From positions 1 through 11,236 of the forward strand of contig CAZVIN010000076.1 of NCBI GenBank assembly GCA_964627255.1: DNA of 11,236 nt. Direction: 5' to 3'. The stretch comes from CALLJL01 sp964627255 (GTDB lineage: Bacteria > Acidobacteriota > Aminicenantia > Aminicenantales > CALLJL01). The translations under genes were made by a program, and so were the position numbers. Of the stretch, positions 1-7,153 are shown in pieces; within the stretch, counting starts at the first letter, position 1, and every line of letters starts with the position of its first letter. Under the pieces are notes generated by a model. That model worked only from the letters and a program-made list of their open reading frames with translations. It did no database searches and was not told the DNA's origin.

Positions 1-51
1 CTCCTAGGAAGATCCGACAATTATGTAACATAAATTAATGCTTTTATATTA

Positions 52-291
52 GGTGGCTTCGCGGACCCTCGCACGGATGTGCTCGTGGAGGCGAGGGGCT
101 CAACCATCACGGCCATGTGGACCCAGCGGGGCCGAGACCGGAGCGTCTCGTTCCGCCTAACCCAGGACGGAGACTTCCGGTGGATTCCCTCGGGGACGGC
201 CCAACCGCGCACCTACCGCCAGTTTCTTTGTTCCGATGGCATGGCGGACTTCAAAGCAACGTTTGTTGTCTTTTTGTCCTTCCTTCGTTAA
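52..291 (+). pseudogene. unrecognised coding-like gene fragment
   Basis: An open frame runs from about 52 to a TAA at 289-291. Its codons end mostly in G or C (acc, gcc, cgg, gac, ttc), as in real coding sequence of a GC-rich gene. The translation contains segments such as VEARGSTITAMWTQRGRDR and DGDFRWIPSG, which look like genuine protein. There is no convincing start: a GTG at 79 exists but has no ribosome binding site, and the frame is already coding-like before it. Upstream of about 51 the sequence turns abruptly AT-rich with a stop at 31-33. I do not recognise the family. I read it as an internal or C-terminal piece of a gene cut by rearrangement, perhaps by the mobile elements nearby. 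Confidence 0.35.
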
Positions 292-398
292 CTGCCGTTG
301 ACTCTCTGAAGCCAGGAGGCCGGGCTCTGGGCGGCATCTTCCAGGCAGAAAGGGGTGAAGAGCACGTTGTAGAAGAGCTGGCCCATTTCTTGATTCAT
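288..398 (-). CDS. possible 36-residue small protein, unrecognised
   Basis: An ATG at 396-398 (minus strand) opens a 36-codon frame ending in TAA at 288-290. The peptide begins MNQEMGQLFYNVLF and ends WLQRVNGS. About three quarters of its third positions are G or C, and an AGGAAGG lies directly before the ATG, although the spacing is too tight for a good ribosome binding site. It lies back to back with the IS91-type remnant that starts at 409. It could be a real small gene, a leftover of a longer gene, or chance in a GC-rich stretch. No function can be assigned. Confidence 0.2.
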   Translation of the reverse strand: MNQEMGQLFYNVLFTPFCLEDAAQSPASWLQRVNGS

Positions 399-408
399 CC
401 TTCCTGCT

Positions 409-1045
409 GTGGCTGGCGTTTACCGTCCCCGTCATCCCGAGCGCACTGTCCTTTACCGCGTCCTCTTCCATTACTTTGACCAGTTCCTGACTGAATATGA
501 GAACCTATTTGAGAAGGAGTACGGCTACTTCCGGCCGATCATCAAAGAGGTCGTGGAGCGCTATCTCGATTGCGGCAACCCGCGCTGCGGGTTTGCCTGC
601 AGCGGCTTTACCGACTGTAGGGGAAAGCCGGAAGAGGTGAAACGGATGGACTACCTGGAGTTCATTGCCCGGGTGACCTCTCATATCCCGGACAAGGGCC
701 AGGTCACTGTGAGATACTACGGCCTCTATGCCAACGCTCATCGGGTCAAAATACGCAAGGTGGAGGAAGGACAACATAAGCTCCTGATCATCGAGGTGGA
801 ATGCCCACAATCCCCCGCCGAGGCTGGGCCGAGATGATAAGAAAAGTCTATGAAGTGGACCCCCTGCTCTGTCCCACTGCGGCGGCCAGATGCGCCTCAT
901 CGCCTTTATTACAGACTATGCCGTGGTGGACAGGATTATCCACTACCTCAAGCTGACCTTCGTGGCCGAGAGACCTCCTCCCCCTCACGTCATCTCGCAG
1001 CAATTCGTCTTGGATTCCGAGGCCCCGGCCGATTATTTTTCATAA
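409..1045 (+). pseudogene. IS91-family transposase remnant, catalytic core deleted
   Basis: IS91-type transposases are HUH/Y2 enzymes that move DNA by rolling-circle-like replication. The N-terminus here (409 to about 630, from a GTG) has the family's opening YRPRHPERTVLYRV and zinc-binding stretch YLDCGNPRCGFA. One expected Cys of the zinc site is Phe (SGFTDC where the family has a CPDC-like pattern). The sequence then jumps straight to the C-terminal block MDYLEFIARVTSHIPDKGQ and YYGLYANAHR. By family comparison from memory about 200 or more residues are missing, including the HUH motif and catalytic tyrosines. The frame shifts near 800-810, where WAEMIRKVYEVDPLLCP continues in another frame, and again at 873-876. 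The last part (CGGQMRLIAFITDYAVVDRI) ends at TAA 1043-1045. This copy cannot make an active transposase. Confidence 0.85.
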
Positions 1046-1406
1046 TCTTTCCTTAGACGGGATTTAAGATCGTTAGTGATGTCATCATGCCCATGGATAG
1101 CGCCGGGTGTTTACCCGTCCCGGGAGGTATTATTGTAATTGTTTTTCCTAAAACCTTCGGGCATAATTTCGGCTAAATTCATCGACTCGCTTTCTAGTTC
1201 ATTCCTTTCGACTGCATGATATGTTCATTTCAGCGCAGGCAATTGATTCTAGCTTAAGCCGGGGATAAAGAAGGTGCTGTCGCCGGTAAGGATTGAAAGC
1301 AGCGGCCTGAGGTGAAAATGGTCTGTTGCCACTGCCATCATAGAAAATCGGATTGGGTAGCTTTCTTCAGATATACAAAATGTCTTATGAACTTAATTAG
1401 CCTCTT
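1046..1406. other. intergenic region between IS91 remnant and ATPase gene
   Basis: No credible gene is seen. A small hairpin with arms CGGGT (1104-1108) and ACCCG (1113-1117) lies 58 bases after the transposase remnant. IS91-type elements carry a replication origin with secondary structure near the transposase 3' end, so this may be part of the element's end, but no boundary is visible. The neighbouring operon converges on this region from the right, yet no stem followed by a T-run was found for it. A lone GGATTGAAAG at about 1290 resembles the end of a CRISPR repeat but has no second copy. Confidence 0.4.
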
Positions 1407-4112
1407 TCAGCCTTCTTTCTTCTTAATAAGCTTTCTGTAAATGCCCATCAGCTTGTAAAGCTCATCGGCGACCCAGATGGAGCTTGACACCAAAACGATC
1501 AGAATCCAGTCGCTAAAATTCAGGCCGGTTGTTCCGAAGAGCGTCTGCCCGATGGACGAGTGGACAGCTCCTATTTGCAGGATTATCGCCAGCCCTACCC
1601 CCAGAAGAAGCCAGCGGTTAGTGAAAAGCCCGACAGAAAAAATCGAGTTGAAAGTTGAGCGAGCGTTGAAAGCCTGGAACCACTGAAAAGCCGCCAGGGT
1701 GGTGAAAGCTACGGTCCGGGCATATTCCAGCCCCCCGTTTTCTTGGGCATACCAGAACAGGCCGATTGTGCCGGCGGCCATTATGGGAGTAAGGAGAGCC
1801 ATTCTCAGAGCGATGATCCGATTAATTATAAACTCCCTTGGATTTCGGGGCGGCTGTTTGAGGATGTCTTTGTGCCCGGGTTCCAGGCCCAGGGGCACAG
1901 TACAAGCTCCATCCGTAACCAGATTGACCCAGAGCACCATGACCGCGGTCAGGGGCAGATCCAGTCCAATGATCAGGGCCGTCAGCAGGGTCAGGATTTC
2001 TCCGAGGTTGGTGGAGAGCAGGAAGAATACCACCCGCCGCAAGTTGTTGTAAATGACTCGACCCTCTTCTACCGCATGGACGATGGTGGCGAAGTTATCG
2101 TCCGTCAGGACCATGTCGGCAGCTTCTTTAGCCACTTCCGTGCCGGCAATACCCATGGCCACACCGATGTCTGCACCTTTGAGGGCAGGAGCATCATTCA
2201 CTCCATCGCCTGTCATGGCCACCACCTGGCCTTGCTCCTTGAGGGATTCCAGAATCTTTAGTTTATGGGCAGGGGTGACGCGGGCAAACACACCTTGTTC
2301 CAGAGCCGCCCGGGCAAGCGCAGGCTTTTCCATCTCATCAATTTCCTGACCCGTGACCACCTTTCCATCGTCTACAATGCCCACCTCCTTAGCTATGGCC
2401 AGGGCGGTGACGGCGTGATCGCCCGTAATCATTACCGGTCTGATTCCTGCTTCTCTGGCCTCTTTAACCGCCTGGATGCTTTCCTCACGCGGCGGGTCGA
2501 GCATCCCCCAAAACCCGGCAAGTATCAGGCCTTCCTCCACATCGCTCCTTTCCAGCTTGTCCTTGCCCTGTATTTCCCGGTAAGCTCCGGCCATCACCCG
2601 CAGAGCTTTTGAGGCCAGCTCTTCGTTTATTTTCTCTATTTCTTTACAAAGCCCTTCATTTAATTCTACAGGCTGTCCGTCTTTCAGCACGTGGGAGCAA
2701 AACTCCATTATCCGCTCTGGAGCTCCCTTGACATAGGCAACACGGCCACCACGCTCTTTATCTAGATGGAATGTGGCCATGTACTTGGCCTCGCTGGAGA
2801 AGGGAATTTCCGATAGCCTTTCCTCTTTTTCTGAGGTTTTCTCCAGCCCGGCCTTCATGGCGGCAACTATTAGCGCTCCTTCACTCGGGTTTCCCTCTAC
2901 TACCCACTGACCTTCTTTTTCCTTGACTTCAGCATTGTTGCAGTAAAGTCCGATCTCAAGGAGTTTTTTAAGGTCATCGGGAAGCTCTCTTAGCTTATTG
3001 CCGCCTTCGGTCTTAATCTCACCTTCAGGTACATAGCCATCGCCAGTAAACTCATAGGTTCTGCCCCCAGCCCAGATCATCTTAACGGTCATCTGGTTTT
3101 TGGTGATGGTTCCTGTTTTGTCCGAGCAAATTACGGTGGTGGAGCCAAGGGTCTCTACTGCAGACAGGCACCTGATGATGGCGTTTCGGGCGGCCATACG
3201 TCGGACACCCAGGGCCAGAGTCACACTGATAACAGCCGGGAGACCTTCCGGAATCGCCGAGACAGCCACCGCCACTGAGAACATCAGCATCTCCATCGGC
3301 TTATAGCTGCGAAGCAGTCCCAGACAGAAGACGAATGCGGCCAGGGTAACACCCGCGGCTCCAAGAACAATCCCCAGCTTATGCAGCCGCTTTTGCAGCG
3401 GTGTTTCTTCTCGACCCGTAGCCCGGACTTCAGCAGCAATCTTACCAATCTCGGCCCGCATTCCTGTGGCCACCACCACGGCTCGACCCCGGCCGCCGGT
3501 CACGATGGTGGACATGTGGACCATGTTTTTGCGTTCGGCCACCGGAGTATTTTGGTCCACAACCTCCAGGTTTTTGGTTACTGGTAGCGACTCGCCCGTG
3601 AAGGCTGATTCATCCATCTGCAGTTCCTTAGCCGAAAGGAGCCTGGCATCGGCTGCCACCCGGTCACCAGTTTCAAGGATCAAGATATCTCCGGGCACCA
3701 CCTCGGCGGCGTTAATCTCTTTCGGGCTCCCATTTCTAAGAACTCTGGCGTGGGGTGCGGTCATGCGGCGAAGGGCAGCCAGCGCCCCTTCAGCTCGCCA
3801 CTCCTGGATAAAACCAAGGAGGGTGTTAAGGACAATCACCCCGATGATTACCCCCGCGTCAATGAGATGACCAATAAAAAGAGAAAGGACCGCGGCTCCG
3901 GCCAGCAGGTAAATCAAGGGGTTGCGGACCTGTCTGAGGAGGAGTCGAAGCGGACCCGTGCTTTCCTCCACCTCCAGAGCGTTAGATCCCACCTCTTCCA
4001 AACGGCGGGCGGCCTCATCACTCGTCAAACCTTCCTCAGAAACCCCTAGACGCTTAAGCACTTCCTGCAAGTCTATGGCGTGCCAGTTATTATCCTGAGC
4101 TTGTTCTTTCAT
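1407..4112 (-). CDS. P-type Ca2+-transporting ATPase (type IIA, PacL/SERCA-like)
   Basis: This membrane pump uses ATP to export cations, most likely Ca2+, from the cytoplasm. In a 901-residue protein the visible parts are: N-terminal cation-ATPase domain (WHAIDLQEVL, about 10-75); actuator TGES at 172-175; M4 ion site PEGLP at 288-292; phosphorylation motif DKTGT with the acceptor Asp near 331; nucleotide-binding KGAPER near 462; hinge TGDGVND at 634-640; and M5 and M6 ion motifs NLGE (702-705) and NLVTDG (730-735). Full length is normal for the family. In M8, Gln 810 stands where SERCA has Glu908. I chose ATG 4110-4112 because GGAG lies 5 bases upstream and relatives start close to the WHAI segment. 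An in-frame ATG at 4157 would add 15 residues but lacks a good ribosome binding site. It is the last gene of the probable operon, 4-49 bases behind glgP. Confidence 0.93.
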   Translation of the reverse strand: MKEQAQDNNWHAIDLQEVLKRLGVSEEGLTSDEAARRLEEVGSNALEVEESTGPLRLLLRQVRNPLIYLLAGAAVLSLFIGHLIDAGVIIGVIVLNTLLGFIQEWRAEGALAALRRMTAPHARVLRNGSPKEINAAEVVPGDILILETGDRVAADARLLSAKELQMDESAFTGESLPVTKNLEVVDQNTPVAERKNMVHMSTIVTGGRGRAVVVATGMRAEIGKIAAEVRATGREETPLQKRLHKLGIVLGAAGVTLAAFVFCLGLLRSYKPMEMLMFSVAVAVSAIPEGLPAVISVTLALGVRRMAARNAIIRCLSAVETLGSTTVICSDKTGTITKNQMTVKMIWAGGRTYEFTGDGYVPEGEIKTEGGNKLRELPDDLKKLLEIGLYCNNAEVKEKEGQWVVEGNPSEGALIVAAMKAGLEKTSEKEERLSEIPFSSEAKYMATFHLDKERGGRVAYVKGAPERIMEFCSHVLKDGQPVELNEGLCKEIEKINEELASKALRVMAGAYREIQGKDKLERSDVEEGLILAGFWGMLDPPREESIQAVKEAREAGIRPVMITGDHAVTALAIAKEVGIVDDGKVVTGQEIDEMEKPALARAALEQGVFARVTPAHKLKILESLKEQGQVVAMTGDGVNDAPALKGADIGVAMGIAGTEVAKEAADMVLTDDNFATIVHAVEEGRVIYNNLRRVVFFLLSTNLGEILTLLTALIIGLDLPLTAVMVLWVNLVTDGACTVPLGLEPGHKDILKQPPRNPREFIINRIIALRMALLTPIMAAGTIGLFWYAQENGGLEYARTVAFTTLAAFQWFQAFNARSTFNSIFSVGLFTNRWLLLGVGLAIILQIGAVHSSIGQTLFGTTGLNFSDWILIVLVSSSIWVADELYKLMGIYRKLIKKKEG

Positions 4113-4161
4113 AGCTTTCTCCAAAAAATAACTTTCTTTACCTTTCTTTCTACCCATCTCT

Positions 4162-5874
4162 TCAGCGATTAAAATAGGCGTTCAGAACATACTCTTGCAC
4201 CATCCTCTGGGTATTGAAAAAAGACCCATTGATGGCAATGCAGTAGGCCATTATCTCCAGGAAGCGGTTGCGGTCATGGTAATACAGAGGTATTACCGTG
4301 TGTTCCAGTTTGTCATACAAAGAATGAGCATCCCGGGAATGGTCTCGCTCTCCTTCCTTTCCGTGGACAGGCTCCCCAATGGACCAGCCAGTCAGCCCCT
4401 CGATACAGCCTTCAATCCACCAGCCGTCCAGTATGCTAAGGCTGGGCACTCCATTCAAGGCCGCCTTCATCCCGCTTGTCCCGGAAGCCTCCATAGGCGG
4501 CTGCGGTGTGTTTAGCCAGATGTCCACCCCCGAAGTAATCAAAGCGGCCAGCGACATGTTGTAGTTTTCCAGATAGGCAACTTTAATGTCATTCTGAAGC
4601 TCGTTCTTGGCCCGGAATATCCTTTTGATGAGTTCCTTTCCCTGACGGTCGCGGGGGTGGGCTTTGCCTCCGTAGATAATCTGAATCTTGCCTACCTCAT
4701 TGGAGATTCTTTTAAGCCGCTCCAGGTCGCTGAAAAGAAGGTCTGCCCTCTTGTATAAGGTAGCGCGCCGGGCAAATCCTAAGGTTTGAATGTTTTCGTC
4801 CAGACCAGCATCGGTTTCGTGGTTGACCACAGAGATGAGCTGTTTTTTGCACTTCATATGGGCCTGCCAGAGTTCGTCTCTGGGAATATTCAAGGCATAG
4901 CGCAGACTGAAATTGTCCTGACGCCACATCGGAATGTAGTGGTCGAAAAGTTCTTGAAACGGAGCAGAAACCCAGGCAGCTGCATGGACTCCGTTGGTAA
5001 TAGAGCCAATCTCATAGCCCGCAAACATGAGCCTTGAGACCTCACTGTGTTTTCTGGCTACCCCGTTAATAAAACGACTGAAGTTTAGGGCTAAATAGGT
5101 CATATTCAGGATATTCCCTTCATAGAGAACGCCTTCCAGAGCGAAGAAGTCGTTCCGATCACCAATGACCTTGCGCGCCAGCTCAAGCGGAAACTTATCG
5201 TGACCGGCCGGAACAGGGGTGTGAGTGGTAAAGACACAGCAGTTTCGCACCTGTTCCACATCCTGCGGAATGACATATTCCCTTCCGGCCTGTTTGGCTA
5301 CTTCGTCGAGAAGGGCCAGAGTGAGCAGAGCAGAGTGGCCTTCGTTCATATGAAAGGTTTTGATTTTTTGAAAGCCCAGAGCTCTGAGCATCCTGACCCC
5401 ACCAATCCCCAGAATCACCTCCTGGCAAAGTCGATAATGTTCATCCCCACCATATAAAGAATGGGTTAACCCCCTGTCCCACTCCGAGTTTTCAGGAAGG
5501 TCGGCGTCGAGAAAATAGATGGGAACTGTGTAGCCGCTTATACCCTTGACATTGTATCGCCAGGCCCGGAGGTGAACGGTTCGCCCTTCCACAATAACCT
5601 GGGTGCGAGCCGGCTCCTCCTTAAGCAGCTCCTCAACGTTCCAGGAGGTTGGTTCTTCCCGCTGCCAGCCGTCTGGTTCGAGGTGCTGCCGGAAATAGCC
5701 CTGGCGGTACAGAAGGGTGACCGCAACCATCGGTACTCTAAGGTCGGCAGCCGAACGAATCGTGTCTCCCGCCAGAACTCCAAGGCCGCCGCTATAGGTG
5801 CATATCCTTTCATTAATGCCAATTTCCATGGAAAAATAGGCTATGGAGAGGTTTTTTTGGTCTGCCCGTTCCAT
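4162..5874 (-). CDS. glgP: alpha-glucan (glycogen) phosphorylase, short form
   Basis: This GT35 enzyme releases glucose-1-phosphate from glycogen or maltodextrin with inorganic phosphate and pyridoxal phosphate, in the cytoplasm. The 570 residues start with the family opening IAYFSMEIGINE and SGGLGVLAGD (11-36). Further motifs are HMNEGHSALL (175-184), FTTHTPVPAGHDKF (215-228), ITNGVHAAAW (292-301), GGKAHPRD (402-409) and EASGTSGMKAALNG (462-475), in which Lys 470 should bind PLP. LDGWWIEG follows. The length and motifs match the compact TIGR02094-type alpha-glucan phosphorylases, without the N-terminal DUF3417 region of the longer version and shorter than animal/E. coli-type enzymes of about 800 residues. 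The ATG start is backed by AAGGAG (5881-5886) six bases upstream. It begins 49 bases after gldA and ends 4 bases before the longest possible frame of the ATPase, which suggests co-transcription. Confidence 0.93.
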   Translation of the reverse strand: MERADQKNLSIAYFSMEIGINERICTYSGGLGVLAGDTIRSAADLRVPMVAVTLLYRQGYFRQHLEPDGWQREEPTSWNVEELLKEEPARTQVIVEGRTVHLRAWRYNVKGISGYTVPIYFLDADLPENSEWDRGLTHSLYGGDEHYRLCQEVILGIGGVRMLRALGFQKIKTFHMNEGHSALLTLALLDEVAKQAGREYVIPQDVEQVRNCCVFTTHTPVPAGHDKFPLELARKVIGDRNDFFALEGVLYEGNILNMTYLALNFSRFINGVARKHSEVSRLMFAGYEIGSITNGVHAAAWVSAPFQELFDHYIPMWRQDNFSLRYALNIPRDELWQAHMKCKKQLISVVNHETDAGLDENIQTLGFARRATLYKRADLLFSDLERLKRISNEVGKIQIIYGGKAHPRDRQGKELIKRIFRAKNELQNDIKVAYLENYNMSLAALITSGVDIWLNTPQPPMEASGTSGMKAALNGVPSLSILDGWWIEGCIEGLTGWSIGEPVHGKEGERDHSRDAHSLYDKLEHTVIPLYYHDRNRFLEIMAYCIAINGSFFNTQRMVQEYVLNAYFNR

Positions 5875-5923
5875 TTTGTACTCCTTGCTATTTTACGGGT
5901 TAAAAGTTATGCAGAGGTGAACA

Positions 5924-7033
5924 CTATCTGTTTTTAATAGCGGCCATTTTACGGCGTTTGCCTTCAGCATCGGCTGCTTTTAAGGCCGAAAGGACCATTT
6001 TTGGCTCGACCGGTATCGGTTCATTATGGATCGTTTCTCCTTCAGCGCACGCTGCCTCAGCCACCTTTATCAGTTCCTCGTCTGAAACATCCTTTAGACC
6101 TATTTCTTCGAAAGTCGTCGGAAGGCCCACCGATTCACAAAAAGTGTAAACTTCCTCGATAATTTCTCTGGGCTTGTCTGTCAAAAAAAGCGAGGCAAGA
6201 GTACCAAAAGCAACCTTCTCACCGTGGTAACAGTCATGAACTTTCTCGAGCACGGTAAATCCGTTGTGAATGGCGTGAGCAGCGGCCAGACCGCCGCTTT
6301 CAAACCCCAGCCCGCTCAAGAGCGTGTTGGCCTCAACGATATGCTCGAGGGCAGGCGTCACCGCATGAACCTCGCAGGATATCTTGGCCACAACGCCATA
6401 TTCGAGCAGCATGTCATAGCAAAGCTGGGCGAGCGCATAGGCGGTCATAGAGCCGATATCACCAGTTATGTTAGGAGCGAATCTGGCCTTACATGAACTG
6501 GCCTCGAACCAAGTCGCCAGCGCATCGCCCATACCGGACACCAGAAATCTCACTGGAGCCCTGGCGATAAGACCAGTATCAACCAGAACAACGTCCGGAT
6601 TCCTGGGGAGGGTCAAATATCTTTTGAACTTACCCTCAGGGGTATAGATCACAGATAGGGCACTGCAAGGCGCATCGGTGGAGGCGATGGTAGGCACGAT
6701 GATTACGGGAAGCTCCAGCGAATGCGCCACCGCTTTTGCCGTATCTATGGTTTTGCCGCCGCCGATTCCTACAATTACTTCGCACCTGTTCTTTCTGGCC
6801 AGAACGGAAAGTCTTTGGATTTCCTCATCAGACGATTCCCCCTGGAAGCGCTCCACCACATTTCGAGAGGAATTGCCCATGAATGTATCGGCATAGGGCA
6901 GCGGGTTTTTAAAAACAAAAGGATCACAAATGAGGAAGCCTACATCTCCGAATCTCTCTATTTCCTCTTTTAGACGCTTCAAAGCATCCAGACCCTGAAT
7001 ATAACGGCCTGGAAATAAGGTCTTGGTGATCAA
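5924..7033 (-). CDS. gldA: glycerol dehydrogenase (iron-containing ADH family)
   Basis: This enzyme interconverts glycerol and dihydroxyacetone with NAD(H), using a bound divalent metal (usually Zn2+). With the chosen start it has 369 residues, normal for GldA. Visible motifs are the NAD-binding GGGKTIDTAK (91-100), PTIASTDAPCSALSVIY (114-130), and the metal ligands Asp 170 in SGMGDALATWFEA, His 253 in AAAHAIHNGF and His 270 in YHGEKVAFG. The C-terminal segment HNEPIPVEP is also typical. The best start is TTG at 7031-7033: a consensus AAGGAGGTG (7038-7046) sits exactly six bases before it, and relatives begin near ITKTLFPGRYIQG. The ATG at 7055-7057 would put that ribosome binding site inside the gene. 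It is 120 bases after pyk and 49 before glgP. Gly-1-P dehydrogenase is a less likely alternative, because the sequence follows GldA closely. Confidence 0.92.
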   Translation of the reverse strand: MITKTLFPGRYIQGLDALKRLKEEIERFGDVGFLICDPFVFKNPLPYADTFMGNSSRNVVERFQGESSDEEIQRLSVLARKNRCEVIVGIGGGKTIDTAKAVAHSLELPVIIVPTIASTDAPCSALSVIYTPEGKFKRYLTLPRNPDVVLVDTGLIARAPVRFLVSGMGDALATWFEASSCKARFAPNITGDIGSMTAYALAQLCYDMLLEYGVVAKISCEVHAVTPALEHIVEANTLLSGLGFESGGLAAAHAIHNGFTVLEKVHDCYHGEKVAFGTLASLFLTDKPREIIEEVYTFCESVGLPTTFEEIGLKDVSDEELIKVAEAACAEGETIHNEPIPVEPKMVLSALKAADAEGKRRKMAAIKNR

Positions 7034-7037
7034 TTTG

Positions 7038-7046
7038 CACCTCCTT
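7038..7046 (-). promoter_or_regulatory. ribosome binding site that decides the TTG start of gldA
   Basis: On the minus strand this reads AAGGAGGTG, a near-perfect Shine-Dalgarno. The AGGAGG ends six bases before the TTG at 7033. No ATG or GTG lies at a suitable distance, so it argues for a TTG start. Confidence 0.8.
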
Positions 7047-7153
7047 TTCCAAATCATAAATTATTTAAATAAAAAATATAATCTCTCCAGCCTTAATTTC
7101 CGAGAGCTAAAGGGATGATCATGTTGATCAGCAAAAAATTCTGGTAATTTGAT

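Noticed and set aside
1104..1117. Hairpin as the operon terminator
   Set aside because: Five-base stem with no T-run on the minus strand, and nearly 300 bases beyond the ATPase stop.
1275..1305. GGTAAGGATTGAAAG, similar to the 3' end of many CRISPR repeats
   Set aside because: Only one copy in the window, with no spacing pattern or cas genes nearby.
1699..2349. Long plus-strand open frames opposite the ATPase gene
   Set aside because: They are antisense shadows of a well-supported ATPase with all family motifs; their translations resemble no family.
3466..4049. Plus-strand frames of 99-134 codons
   Set aside because: Antisense shadows of the ATPase N-terminal half, with no ribosome binding site and no recognisable protein.
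7116..7130. Two TGATCA palindromes in the pyk-gldA gap, possible terminator or operator
   Set aside because: On the minus strand the T-run precedes the hairpin instead of following it, and the stem is AT-rich with a 3-base loop, so it is not a terminator; no known operator matches.
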